Source: Spirochaetia bacterium
GTDB lineage: Bacteria > Spirochaetota > Spirochaetia > Sphaerochaetales > Sphaerochaetaceae
DNA length: 21,377 nt
Direction of reading: 5' to 3'
NCBI GenBank assembly: GCA_900769955.1
Contig: CAAGIP010000234.1
Location: 1 to 21,377 of the forward strand
Shown here: positions 6,914 to 15,009 of the stretch, piece after piece
How positions within the stretch are numbered: position 1 is the stretch's first letter
How the letters are laid out: every line of letters begins with the position of its first letter
Position numbers and translations under genes: made by a program
The notes under the pieces: generated by a model
What the model was told of the DNA's origin: nothing
Databases searched by the model: none
Seen by the model: the letters and a program-made list of their open reading frames with translations, nothing else

Positions 6914-6943
6914 CTTACATAACTCCTTTAAAGAGTGTATGAT
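6914..6943 (+). promoter_or_regulatory. Promoter of the trmL-proC-serS-pncB operon
   Basis: CTTACA (6914-6919) and TATGAT (6938-6943) are separated by 18 bp, with TG immediately before the -10. The -10 ends six bases before the trmL ATG at 6950, predicting a start at the first base of the codon. No Shine-Dalgarno sequence precedes this ATG. Confidence 0.55.
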
Positions 6944-6949
6944 GTCCAC

Positions 6950-7462
6950 ATGCTCCATATAGTGCTTTTTGAACCGGAAATTCCCCAGAACACGGGAAAT
7001 ATTGCCAGAACGTGTGCCGCGACAGGCACCTGTCTGGACCTTGTTTATCCGCTTGGCTTCGACATCAGTGAAAAGGCCGTTCGGCACGCAGGTCTCGACT
7101 ACTGGAAGGATGTCACGATCACGACATGGAAAAGCACTGAGGAGTTCCTCGCCGCACATGGAAATGACGAACTCTTTTTCTTCACAACGAAGGCCCTTAA
7201 GACTTACACCGATGTGGTTTATCCTGTTGAAGAAGATACATATCTCATCTTCGGAAAGGAGAGCCGGGGAATTGAAGAAGAGATACTTTTGCGATATAAA
7301 AACAGGTGTGTCAGGATTCCGATGGTGAATGACATCAGATCCCTCAATCTTTCAAACAGTGCGGCAATCGCGGCATATGAATACTACAGGCAGAGGGGCT
7401 TTGACGGAAAGTTCACCCTTGAGGGAAAACTCCACCGGCACAGCTGGGAGGAAGCTTTATGA
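6950..7462 (+). CDS. trmL: tRNA (cytidine/uridine(34)-2'-O)-methyltransferase, SPOUT family
   Basis: 170 residues. TrmL uses S-adenosylmethionine to methylate the 2'-OH of the wobble nucleotide of leucine tRNAs in the cytosol. Signatures are the N-terminal HIVLFEPEIPQNTGNIARTC (with Asn and Arg of the family) and the SPOUT knot motifs LIFGKESRGIEEE (TrmD/TrmH-type Gly-Glu pair) and IPMVNDIRSLNLSNSAAIA near the C-terminus. The reading frame is open further upstream to 6935, but the conserved N-terminus begins at the ATG at 6950. That ATG sits exactly downstream of a -10 element with no ribosome binding site. It heads the operon; proC begins in its stop codon (ATGA at 7459-7462). Confidence 0.92.
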   Translation: MLHIVLFEPEIPQNTGNIARTCAATGTCLDLVYPLGFDISEKAVRHAGLDYWKDVTITTWKSTEEFLAAHGNDELFFFTTKALKTYTDVVYPVEEDTYLIFGKESRGIEEEILLRYKNRCVRIPMVNDIRSLNLSNSAAIAAYEYYRQRGFDGKFTLEGKLHRHSWEEAL

Positions 7463-8253
7463 AAGTATCATTTCTCGGTTGCGGCAACATGGGCGGTGCC
7501 ATCGCGCATGCAATATGCCGCTCACATGAGCTGACCGTATTTGACACGGACGGCAAAAAAGCCGCACTGCTGGCACAAGAAACAGGTGCTGTCCCTGCCA
7601 AAACGCTTGAGAGCGCACTGGAAGCCTCAGAGTGCATAGTAATTGCAGTAAAGCCCCAGGTGCTTCCCTCACTTTATCCCATTCTCAGAAGGTATGGGGA
7701 AAAGAAATACATATCAATTGCGGCAGGCGTTCCGCTTGAGGTCCTGACGAGGGAGATCGGGACAGATGACATCGTGCGCTTCATGCCCAATATCGCGGCA
7801 AAGGCAAAGGCAGCAGTTACGGCAGTCGCCTCCGCGGGTGGATGCGATGAGGAGTTTCTTAAAGCAGCGTTTTCAATCGCTGAGAGCTTCGGATCCGCAT
7901 TCATCCTTTCAGAATCGCTCTTTCCCGCATTCATCGGGATCTCAGGCTCTGCCATTGCTTATATATTTGAGTTCGTGCATGCACTCTCACTCGGAGGCAC
8001 GGATCAGGGAATAAGCTACAGTGAGAGCGTTAAGATCGTGGCCGACACAATGGCAAGTGCGGTGGCACTTCTTAAGGACAGCGGGAAGAATCCCGCTGAG
8101 CTGATGACGATGGTATGCTCGGCAAAGGGAACTACCATAAAGGGCATGGAAGCCCTTTATGAGGGAAATTTTGACAGCACTGTCATGAATGCAGTCATCA
8201 GGGCAAGTGAAAAAAGTCAGGAGCTGGAGAAAACAGCTAAGGAGAGAAAATAA
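7459..8253 (+). CDS. proC: Pyrroline-5-carboxylate reductase
   Basis: 264 residues. ProC catalyses the last step of proline synthesis, NAD(P)H-dependent reduction of pyrroline-5-carboxylate. The Rossmann nucleotide-binding motif LGCGNMGGAIA is at 6-16. AVKPQVLP and FMPNIAAKAKAAVTA follow, then the C-terminal family signature around GSAIAYIFEFVHAL and SAKGTTIKGMEAL. GGGAGGAA lies six bases before the ATG, and the start overlaps the trmL stop by four bases, so translation is probably coupled. The other two proline genes, proA and proB, are in a separate operon 5 kb downstream on the opposite strand, so the pathway is split over two transcription units within the same neighbourhood. Confidence 0.95.
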   Translation: MKVSFLGCGNMGGAIAHAICRSHELTVFDTDGKKAALLAQETGAVPAKTLESALEASECIVIAVKPQVLPSLYPILRRYGEKKYISIAAGVPLEVLTREIGTDDIVRFMPNIAAKAKAAVTAVASAGGCDEEFLKAAFSIAESFGSAFILSESLFPAFIGISGSAIAYIFEFVHALSLGGTDQGISYSESVKIVADTMASAVALLKDSGKNPAELMTMVCSAKGTTIKGMEALYEGNFDSTVMNAVIRASEKSQELEKTAKERK

Positions 8254-8254
8254 T

Positions 8255-9535
8255 ATGATTGATGTAAAGGAACTGAAATCACGTTACGACGAGATAAAGG
8301 CAAACATCGAGAACCGCTACATGAAGGTTGATCTTGACATGATCATCCGCGATCAGGATGAAAGGGCCGCCCTGCTGCTTGAGCTTGAAAACCTCAGGGC
8401 AAAGAGAAACGAGACAGCCGCAAAGATGAAAGGCAAGCTTTCTCCCGAAGAGAGACAGGTGCTCATTGCGGAAGGCAAGGCCATAAAGGAAGAGCTTGCA
8501 CTCAAGGAAGCTGCCTTCAGCGAGATCGACAGGAAGTTCAGCGAGGAAGTAAGGACAATCCCCAACTATGCCCACAAGGATGCCCCGATCGGAAAGGAAG
8601 ACAAGGACTCACTTGCAGTCAAGTTCCATGGGGAGCCGAAAAAGTTCCCCTTCAAGGCAAAGGATCACGTTGAACTCGGAGAGGCTCTCGACATTCTCGA
8701 CTTCGACAACGGAGCCAAGGTTGCGGGACAGAAGTTCTACTACATCAAGAATCAGGCAGTCATCCTCCAGATGGCACTTGAGCGCTATGCCATGGACATC
8801 GTGCTGAAGCACGGCTTCACCCCCTTCATCACTCCCGATATCGCAAAGGAAGAGATCCTCAACGGAATCGGCTTCAACCCCAGGGGTGCTGAGTCCAACA
8901 TCTACACGATCGAGGGAACCGATACATGTCTCGTGGGTACTGCTGAAATCACGCTCGGCGGCTACTATCAGAACACGATTCTTGACAAAAAGGACCTGCC
9001 CATCAGGATGACGGGTCTTTCCCACTGCTTCAGAAGGGAAGCAGGCGGTGCAGGCCAGTACTCAAAGGGCCTCTACCGCGTTCACCAGTTCAGCAAGCTT
9101 GAGATGTTCATCTACTGCCTGCCCGAGGAAAGCGATGACTTCCATAAGGAAATCCTTTCCATCGAGGAAGAAATCTTCTCAGGTCTCGGACTTGCATACC
9201 GTGTCGTCGACACCGCAACAGGAGATCTCGGTGCACCCGCTTACCGCAAGTTCGATATCGAGGCATGGATGCCCGGCCGCGGCGATGAGGGTGAGTACGG
9301 TGAAGTGACAAGCACATCCAACTGTACGGACTATCAGGCAAGAAGCCTCAACATCCGCTACAGGGATGATGATGGCAAGATTAAGTTTGTCCACATGCTC
9401 AACGGAACCGCAGTAGCACTTTCAAGGGCAATGGTCGCAATTCTTGAAAACTATCAGAATGAGGACGGAACCGTCTCAATTCCTGAAGTGCTCATCCCCT
9501 ACTGCGGCTTTGATAAAATTACAAAAAGAGGATAA
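8255..9535 (+). CDS. serS: Seryl-tRNA synthetase
   Basis: 426 residues; class II aminoacyl-tRNA synthetase that charges tRNA-Ser and tRNA-Sec. The N-terminal coiled-coil arm, which grips the long variable arm of the tRNA, spans about residues 28-100 and is rich in Glu, Lys and Leu. The catalytic core shows TAE (229-231, usually in a TAEV context, here TAEIT), motif 2 FRREAGGAGQ (259-268), and motif 3 around LNGTAVALSRAMVAILENYQ (382-401) with its conserved Arg. The ATG at 8255 is chosen because AGGAGA lies nine bases upstream and it directly follows the proC stop; the frame is open upstream only because it overlaps proC. It is in the middle of the trmL-proC-serS-pncB operon. Confidence 0.96.
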   Translation: MIDVKELKSRYDEIKANIENRYMKVDLDMIIRDQDERAALLLELENLRAKRNETAAKMKGKLSPEERQVLIAEGKAIKEELALKEAAFSEIDRKFSEEVRTIPNYAHKDAPIGKEDKDSLAVKFHGEPKKFPFKAKDHVELGEALDILDFDNGAKVAGQKFYYIKNQAVILQMALERYAMDIVLKHGFTPFITPDIAKEEILNGIGFNPRGAESNIYTIEGTDTCLVGTAEITLGGYYQNTILDKKDLPIRMTGLSHCFRREAGGAGQYSKGLYRVHQFSKLEMFIYCLPEESDDFHKEILSIEEEIFSGLGLAYRVVDTATGDLGAPAYRKFDIEAWMPGRGDEGEYGEVTSTSNCTDYQARSLNIRYRDDDGKIKFVHMLNGTAVALSRAMVAILENYQNEDGTVSIPEVLIPYCGFDKITKRG

Positions 9536-9541
9536 TTTGAC

Positions 9542-10987
9542 ATGAAATCAGCATTGATCACCGACTTTTATGAACTGACAATGATGCAGGGATATTTCCT
9601 GAAGAAGCACAATCCCAGGGTTGTCTTTGACGTGTTTTACAGGACCAACCCGTTTGCGGGCGGTTACACTGTCTTCACGGGACTTGAGGAGGTGATCGAT
9701 GCCCTTGAGGGCTTTTCGTTCTCTGAGGAGGACATTGCCTACCTCAGAGGTCTTAACATGTTCAGCCCCGATTTCATCGATTACCTTTCGACATACCGTT
9801 TCACCGGCGATTTATATGCATTTGAGGAAGGCACTCCCGCCTTCCCCGGTGAACCGCTCGTCAGGGTTGAAACAAGGCTCATGGATGCCCAGCTTATCGA
9901 GAGTTTCATCCTCAACCAGCTCAACTTCCAGACCCTTATCGCAACAAAGGCATGCCGCATGACATATGCGACAAAGGGCAAGGGTGCGATCATGGAGTTC
10001 GGTCTCAGAAGGGCTCAGGGAGAGGACGGTGCGCACATTGCATCCCGTGCGTCGTTCATCGGAGGCACTAAGGTAACAAGCAACACATATGCCGGAAAGA
10101 AGTACGGCATTCCCGTTGCGGGCACCATGGCTCACTCCTGGATCATGAGCTTTGACAGCGAGGAAGAGGCATTCAGGGAGTTTGCATCAATCTACCCGGG
10201 AAATGCCATTTTCCTCATCGATACCTATGACACTCTCGGAAGCGGTATCGATGCCGCGATAAAGGTAGGTCTCGAGCAGAAGGCAAAGGGCCTTAAGATC
10301 GGAGTAAGGATCGACTCAGGAGACCTTTCATACCTTCCACGCGTTATCAGGGAGCGCCTTGACAATGCAGGGCTTGAGGATGCGACGATCTGCGTATCGA
10401 ACGACCTTACCGAGGAAATCATCCAGACACTGGTCTCTGACGGTGTACCCATAGATTCCTGGGGAATCGGAACCCATCTCGTTACAGGAGGCAATCAGTC
10501 AAGCCTTAACGGAGTTTACAAGCTTGCGGCAAAGGAACATGACGGTGTCTTTGAGCCTACCATGAAGATGAGCAACAGCTATGAAAAGACAACCAATCCC
10601 GGGATCAAGCAGGTTTACAGGTTCTTCTCACCCGACGGCTCTGCTCTTGCCGATCTCATCGCGCTTGATGATGAGCAAATCATTCCCGGCCAGAACTACA
10701 CTTTCTACCACCCCTTCAGCATGGCTGACTACTTTGTGATGAAAGCTGGTTCCTATGGTGAAATAAGGCCCCTGCTGCAGCTGAAGATGAAGGACGGAAA
10801 GAGAGTAGGAAGAAAGCGTGACATCCGTGAGATTCAGGCCTTTGTACAGGATTCACTTCAGAACTTCCACAGAAGTTACAAGAGGCAGATCAACCCTCAT
10901 ATCTACAAGGTATCGCTCTCACAGAACCTCAAGGACCTCAAGCTCCGCCTTATCAGGGAACTGAAGGAAGAGTACGGGGCAAACTAA
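9542..10987 (+). CDS. pncB: Nicotinate phosphoribosyltransferase
   Basis: 481 residues. It converts nicotinate plus PRPP (with ATP) to nicotinate mononucleotide, the entry step of NAD salvage, in the cytosol. Markers: TDFYELTMMQGYF at the N-terminus; EFGLRRAQG (152-160), the substrate-binding loop with two arginines; GTMAHSW (194-200), containing the histidine (198) that is autophosphorylated in the family; and RIDSGDLSYLP (256-266) with the PRPP-site acids, followed by GIGTHLVTGG. AGAGGA precedes the start by nine bases; a GATAAT at 9531-9536 also lies just before the ATG and may act as a minor internal promoter. It starts six bases after serS, ends the operon and overlaps the stop of the convergent amidase gene by four bases. 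Its terminator lies inside that gene. Confidence 0.95.
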   Translation: MKSALITDFYELTMMQGYFLKKHNPRVVFDVFYRTNPFAGGYTVFTGLEEVIDALEGFSFSEEDIAYLRGLNMFSPDFIDYLSTYRFTGDLYAFEEGTPAFPGEPLVRVETRLMDAQLIESFILNQLNFQTLIATKACRMTYATKGKGAIMEFGLRRAQGEDGAHIASRASFIGGTKVTSNTYAGKKYGIPVAGTMAHSWIMSFDSEEEAFREFASIYPGNAIFLIDTYDTLGSGIDAAIKVGLEQKAKGLKIGVRIDSGDLSYLPRVIRERLDNAGLEDATICVSNDLTEEIIQTLVSDGVPIDSWGIGTHLVTGGNQSSLNGVYKLAAKEHDGVFEPTMKMSNSYEKTTNPGIKQVYRFFSPDGSALADLIALDDEQIIPGQNYTFYHPFSMADYFVMKAGSYGEIRPLLQLKMKDGKRVGRKRDIREIQAFVQDSLQNFHRSYKRQINPHIYKVSLSQNLKDLKLRLIRELKEEYGAN

Positions 10988-11691
10988 AGTGACTTTACGG
11001 CATCTGCTATCGCGGATGCCATTTTTTTCTGCCAGGCCGGATCGGTTAGTTTTTCCCTGTCCCCTTCATTAGTGATGAATCCCAGCTCTATGAGGCAGGA
11101 TGGCATGAATGTCTGATTCAGCACCCAGAGATCGCCTTCCTTAACTCCCCTGTCCTTCAGGAGCGGAAATGCACGGCTTATCGAGCTTTCAAGCTTCGAG
11201 GCAAAATATGCGTTCACCGTATTGATATAGCCGTTAACCTGAGAGTTCGTGTATGAAGCATACTTGGAAATGAGAGCACCTGACGTGCTCTTTGAAAGCA
11301 GTGTAAGGTTTCTGGCCTTCTGCTTTACGTAAATCTCAAAGCCTGTTGCGGAAGGGTTTTCAGCGGCATTGACATGGAGTGAGATAAAAAGGGGGTACCC
11401 TTCAAGATTAAATGATGAAGCGTTTGCAAAGTCGCATCTCTCCTGAAGCTCCAGAAACGTGTCTGTCTCACGGGTGAGAATGACATCGGTGAAGGCGGAA
11501 AGCTCCTTTTCAAGTGCCTTGGCAACGGATAGTACAATATCCTTTTCCCGGATGCTTCCGCTCATGGCTCCGGGATCCTTCCCGCCGTGCCCGGCATCAA
11601 TTATCACAAGGGTAACATTCCCCCTGAACGGATTTGCAAATACAGGCAGTGATGCAAGAATGAGGATGAGGATGATGCTAAGCTTCTTCAC
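10984..11691 (-). CDS. Secreted N-acetylmuramoyl-L-alanine amidase (Amidase_3 family)
   Basis: 235 residues beginning with a GTG codon. A signal peptide (two lysines, hydrophobic SIILILILASLPVFA, cleavage after Ala19) is followed directly by the zinc amidase domain, which cuts the bond between MurNAc and the L-Ala of the stem peptide in the periplasm. Zinc and catalytic residues: His35 in DAGHGGKDPGA, Glu49 in REKD, His106 in ISLHVNA and the catalytic Glu202 in CLIELGF. There is no AMIN or SPOR domain and no visible autoinhibitory helix of the EnvC-controlled type, so it is a minimal catalytic domain. The start overlaps the end of the upstream glycosyltransferase-like gene by 14 bases. It is the last gene of the yqeC operon; no terminator for this strand is apparent at its end. 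The 3' codons carry the terminator of the convergent pncB operon. Confidence 0.92.
   Translation of the reverse strand: MKKLSIILILILASLPVFANPFRGNVTLVIIDAGHGGKDPGAMSGSIREKDIVLSVAKALEKELSAFTDVILTRETDTFLELQERCDFANASSFNLEGYPLFISLHVNAAENPSATGFEIYVKQKARNLTLLSKSTSGALISKYASYTNSQVNGYINTVNAYFASKLESSISRAFPLLKDRGVKEGDLWVLNQTFMPSCLIELGFITNEGDREKLTDPAWQKKMASAIADAVKSL
10999..11028 (+). terminator. pncB operon terminator embedded in the amidase gene
   Basis: GGCATCTGC (10999-11007) pairs with GCGGATGCC (11012-11020), nine pairs including one G-T wobble, around a 4-base loop. A and seven T follow (11022-11028). It begins 11 bases after the pncB stop and lies wholly within the last 15 codons of the amidase gene on the other strand (around KKMASAIADAV). 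Confidence 0.9.
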
Positions 11692-12598
11692 TGCCCCATT
11701 CCTTTACCAGCGTGAAGAAATCAGTCTTCTGAAGGATTATCTGTTTGCTCTTAACCTCTTCCTTCAGGAGTTTCTTGTCCACATATGGCTTCCACTTTTC
11801 CACGATGTTCTTTCCGGCAATGCGGTGGATCGAAAGTGCCCTTGTGTAGCACCTGTTCATGCCTTCGCAGGACGATCTGTCCTCGATGAGTGAGTGCTTT
11901 GAAGGAAAGCGTACCGCAAAGTCCGAAAATGTCAGGATGGTATAGCCGAAGAGGTGGACACGGATGCCGAAATCGAGCATCTGGTAGTACTCTCCGAGTA
12001 TCTCCTCGTCAAAGCCCCTGAGACGCTGGAAGAGCGCCCTGTCGTAAAGCCCCAGTGCCATCACAGGGTAGAGGTTTGCCACGGTCTTTCCCGGCTCCGC
12101 AGGGGGCTCGAAGGACATTGGGGAAATTTCACGCCCCTTGATGTATGGCGTGCGGACTGTCGGAAGCAGCTCCATCTCGCAGTTAAGCATTACGGGTGTG
12201 ATGCATGCAGGATGCCTCCTGTCCTGCATCAGCGCAATGAGGTCTGCACCTGAAAAACCAATTATCTGCTGATCTGAGCGCACTACCAGAAAGTATGTGG
12301 CATAGCATTCATCGGCAAATGCGTTGATCTGTTCCCCGATCGTCACAAGGGAGCGGAAGCAGATGAATGTGACTTCAGGATAGCGCTCGGCAAGGTCATA
12401 TTCCTCGAGTCTGTCCTCGAGTGTCACGACATGAAGCGCACAGTTCATGTTTGCCACATACCAGTCAAGCGTTTCCCTAAGCTCATCAGGACCTGCCGCA
12501 TCGAGTATCCCGATTGAGAGCTGCTGCTGTCTGTACAGCGCGGAGATACGCATTCCGATATCCTGTTTTCTGATTACTGTCTTATAGTGACTCTGCAT
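11678..12598 (-). CDS. Glycosyltransferase-like protein (GT2/GT-A-like), function unknown
   Basis: 306 residues with no signal peptide or membrane segment, probably cytosolic. The layout resembles a GT-A glycosyltransferase: QLSIGILDAAGPDELRETLD opens like a family 2 nucleotide-sugar domain; YATYFLVVRSDQQ stands where a DxD motif would be; and ALGLYDRALFQRLRGFDEE followed by DFGIRVHLFGYTI matches the usual acceptor-side motif (R..f...GGFDE, then D..lR....Gy). The DxD is replaced by RSD and the ED acid pair by MLDF, so metal binding and activity are uncertain. The first ATG at 12598 overlaps proB by 17 bases and lacks a good ribosome site; an ATG at 12553 has AGGA seven bases upstream and is an equally good start. 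Being next to a wall amidase it may act on an envelope glycan, but that is inference. Confidence 0.55.
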   Translation of the reverse strand: MQSHYKTVIRKQDIGMRISALYRQQQLSIGILDAAGPDELRETLDWYVANMNCALHVVTLEDRLEEYDLAERYPEVTFICFRSLVTIGEQINAFADECYATYFLVVRSDQQIIGFSGADLIALMQDRRHPACITPVMLNCEMELLPTVRTPYIKGREISPMSFEPPAEPGKTVANLYPVMALGLYDRALFQRLRGFDEEILGEYYQMLDFGIRVHLFGYTILTFSDFAVRFPSKHSLIEDRSSCEGMNRCYTRALSIHRIAGKNIVEKWKPYVDKKLLKEEVKSKQIILQKTDFFTLVKEWGSEEA

Positions 12599-13709
12599 CG
12601 CCCGTAAACACCAGATCTTCAGGTCTGAAGATACAATCCTTTTTTCCTTCTCCCAGTATTGCCTCTATATCCTGGGACCTGTGTCCCATCAGAAGAGCAG
12701 TGGAAGTACTGTCGTAATATGGTACCGCCTTAGCGAAAATATTTCCACATCTGTCGCAGACTGCAACGACATCACCCACGTTCCATACACCTTCAACACC
12801 AACGATGCCGGAAGGTAACAGACTGTGGTGGGCAAAAAGAGCCTCCTTGGCACCCTCATCCACGAGAATGGAACCGACATGGGAGTTGTTGATTATCCAG
12901 CGTTCCCTCTGGTTGAGCTTTCTGCCAGGATGGATGTAGGATCCCACATCCTCACCGGAAACAATTCTGGATAAGATGTTTCGCTCATAGCCTGATGCGA
13001 TCACGGTACCGCAGTATGCAAGCGACGCGATCTGGGCGGCAAGGAGTTTGGTCTTCATGCCGCCTGTTGAAAATGTTGAGCCCGCCCCCCTGGCATATCC
13101 CATGATGGTCTGGTCGACCTTATCGATTTCCTTAAGCAGCACTGCATCCGGATCGGTTTTCGGGTTTCCGGTGTAGAGTCCGTCGATGTCGGTAAGCAGG
13201 ATAAGCAGATCGGCATCTATCTTCGATGCCACCATCGCGCTCATACGGTCATTATCGCCGAATGCAGATCCGATTTCAGCGGTACTGATTACGTCATTCT
13301 CATTGAATACCGGTATGATTCCGAGGGCCAGCAGTGTGGAAACACTGTTTCTGAGGTTATTGTATGTCTTTCTGTTATTAAGGTCGTTCCTCGTAAGCAG
13401 GACCTGGGAACAGATTATGGAATGCTTCCTGAAGGATTCCCTGTAGTGCTCCATCAGAATCGGCTGTCCTATAGCTGCACATGCCTGACGCATCGGAATG
13501 TGCACTACCCTGTTCCTGTGCTTTATTTCCTTGGCTCCGAGGCCTATGGCACCGCTCGTGACAAGCAGCACCTGATATCCCTTATCCCTCATGGATGCGA
13601 TCTGGGAACAGAGGTCATCAATCCTTGATGTATCTATTCCCTCATCAGTTGAAAGGAGGTTGGTTCCGACCTTCACGACAATGCGCTTTATATGAGAAAA
13701 GTCCCTCAT
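12582..13709 (-). CDS. proB: Glutamate 5-kinase with PUA domain
   Basis: 375 residues, the full-length two-domain form. It phosphorylates L-glutamate to glutamate 5-phosphate, the first and feedback-controlled step of proline synthesis. Amino-acid-kinase domain: VVKVGTN (11-17), VTSGAIGLG (50-58), FNENDVIST (135-143), FGDNDRMSA (150-158) and TGGMKTK (215-221). From about 275 to 365 the sequence (VGSILVDEGAKEAL through FRPEDLVF) is a C-terminal PUA domain, present in E. coli ProB but absent from some shorter ProB proteins. The ATG overlaps the proA stop by four bases (ATGA), so the two enzymes, which channel an unstable acyl phosphate, are translationally coupled. The order is proA then proB, the reverse of E. 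coli. Confidence 0.96.
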   Translation of the reverse strand: MRDFSHIKRIVVKVGTNLLSTDEGIDTSRIDDLCSQIASMRDKGYQVLLVTSGAIGLGAKEIKHRNRVVHIPMRQACAAIGQPILMEHYRESFRKHSIICSQVLLTRNDLNNRKTYNNLRNSVSTLLALGIIPVFNENDVISTAEIGSAFGDNDRMSAMVASKIDADLLILLTDIDGLYTGNPKTDPDAVLLKEIDKVDQTIMGYARGAGSTFSTGGMKTKLLAAQIASLAYCGTVIASGYERNILSRIVSGEDVGSYIHPGRKLNQRERWIINNSHVGSILVDEGAKEALFAHHSLLPSGIVGVEGVWNVGDVVAVCDRCGNIFAKAVPYYDSTSTALLMGHRSQDIEAILGEGKKDCIFRPEDLVFTGDAESL

Positions 13710-14980
13710 ACGGGAAGCTCCCTGTGTGTGAATTTCCTCTGAGGTGCACCTGAATAGGTTCTGACAAGCTGCCCCGCTCCGGAGAGCTGATACTTATAGG
13801 TCGTGAGCCCCTCAAGCCCCACGGGCCCCCTGGCATGGAGCTTTCCCGTGGATATACCGACTTCGGCACCGAGACCGAACCTGAACCCGTCTGCAAAACG
13901 TGTGGAGCAGTTAGCGAAGACATCTGCAGAGTCGACACTCCTGAAGTACACCTGCTTCTCTTCCTCATCCTCAGTGATAATACAGTCAGTGTGGTGGGAT
14001 GAGTGTTCGCTGATATGCTCAAGTGCACCGGCAAGATCAGAAACGATTTTTATGTTCAGCTCCTTTGCAAGATACTCAGTGTCATATTCATCCTCACGGG
14101 CCGGGATGCAGCTGATAATCCTGCAAACATCCTCATCGCCATGGATAATGACACCGTTTTCTTCCAGTTTCTTCTTCAGTGCGGGGAGGAACTCATCGGC
14201 AATTTCTGAGCTTACAAGAATTGTTTCCACCGCATTGCATGCGGCAGGATACTGAATCTTGCTGTCTGTGATCACTTCAAGAGCAAGCGCCCTGTCTGCC
14301 TTATCGGAGACGTAAATCGAGCATATTCCGTCAGCATGTCCCATTACGGGGATGTTGGTGTGCTCCATGCAGTAGCGCACGAACTTATTCGAGCCGCGGG
14401 GGATGAGAAGATCGATGTCATCTTCCATCTTCAGCATCTCATCGACATCCCCATGGCTTTCAAGAAGAAGGATCCAGTCATCATCGCCAAGAGCCTCATG
14501 GATCACGCTTCTTATCATCCGGTTTGTGTTAAGCGCCTCGCTTCCGCCTTTCAGGATGATACCGTTACCGCTCTTGACGGCTAGCGAGATGATCTGGACC
14601 ATCGCGTCGGGACGGGATTCGAAGACCATTCCGATGACGCCCAGAGGATATGTCACCTTTTCCAGTATGAGGTTCTCATCAAGTTCCCTCTTTGCAAGTG
14701 TTCTTCCGATCGGACAGGGAAGCTCCATCACCGATTTTACAGATGCGATGGAGGAATCAATCTTACTGTCATCAAAGATGAGACGATGAAGAAGTGCATC
14801 GGATATATTCCTTTCGGAAGCGGCCTTCACATCCTCAGAATTTGCTTTCTTAAGCCTTGCCCTGGATTCATCGAGGGCGGTGGCAATGCGTCTTAAAATA
14901 TCATTTCTATCACTGTCGCTCATAAGGGAGAGCTCTAGTGCGCTTTTTCTTACTTTCCTGATCCTGTCCTGTGTGTCCAT
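13706..14980 (-). CDS. proA: Gamma-glutamyl phosphate reductase
   Basis: 424 residues; NADPH-dependent reductase that turns glutamate 5-phosphate into glutamate semialdehyde, which cyclises to pyrroline-5-carboxylate for ProC. It belongs to the aldehyde dehydrogenase fold: VTYPLGVIGMVFESRPDA (109-126, cofactor site), LKGGSEALNTN (143-153), the catalytic Cys248 in QYPAACNAVETIL, and the C-terminal RFGLGAEVGISTGKLHARGP. The frame is open upstream to 15049, but that overlaps the preceding gene; conserved sequence begins at the ATG at 14980. Oddly, this ATG has no Shine-Dalgarno sequence; the good AAAGGA site (15006-15011) is spaced for an out-of-frame ATG at 15000. A TATCCT at 14994-14989 with TTGTTT 17 bp upstream could be an internal promoter giving a nearly leaderless proA message. 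Confidence 0.94.
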   Translation of the reverse strand: MDTQDRIRKVRKSALELSLMSDSDRNDILRRIATALDESRARLKKANSEDVKAASERNISDALLHRLIFDDSKIDSSIASVKSVMELPCPIGRTLAKRELDENLILEKVTYPLGVIGMVFESRPDAMVQIISLAVKSGNGIILKGGSEALNTNRMIRSVIHEALGDDDWILLLESHGDVDEMLKMEDDIDLLIPRGSNKFVRYCMEHTNIPVMGHADGICSIYVSDKADRALALEVITDSKIQYPAACNAVETILVSSEIADEFLPALKKKLEENGVIIHGDEDVCRIISCIPAREDEYDTEYLAKELNIKIVSDLAGALEHISEHSSHHTDCIITEDEEEKQVYFRSVDSADVFANCSTRFADGFRFGLGAEVGISTGKLHARGPVGLEGLTTYKYQLSGAGQLVRTYSGAPQRKFTHRELPV

Positions 14981-15000
14981 AGCAATGAAGGATATTCCAT
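14950..15000 (-). other. Candidate 16-codon upstream ORF overlapping the proA start
   Basis: ATG at 15000, stop TAA at 14952-14950, encoding MEYPSLLWTHRTGSGK. AAAGGA lies exactly five bases upstream, far better placed than for proA itself. The small frame begins in the 29-base gap after the xdhC/yqeB stop and runs 31 bases into proA in another frame, so the proA ATG is inside it. It might couple or limit proA translation. It is too short to judge by coding statistics and may be chance. Confidence 0.3.
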
Positions 15001-15009
15001 TTCCTTCCT

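Noticed and set aside
8609..9025. 138-codon minus-strand frame inside serS
   Set aside because: It lies over the catalytic domain of seryl-tRNA synthetase, whose motifs are all intact on the other strand.
9531..9536. GATAAT before pncB as another leaderless promoter
   Set aside because: It ends only five bases before the ATG, pncB follows serS by six bases, and AGAGGA gives an acceptable ribosome site, so it was not counted with the leaderless set.
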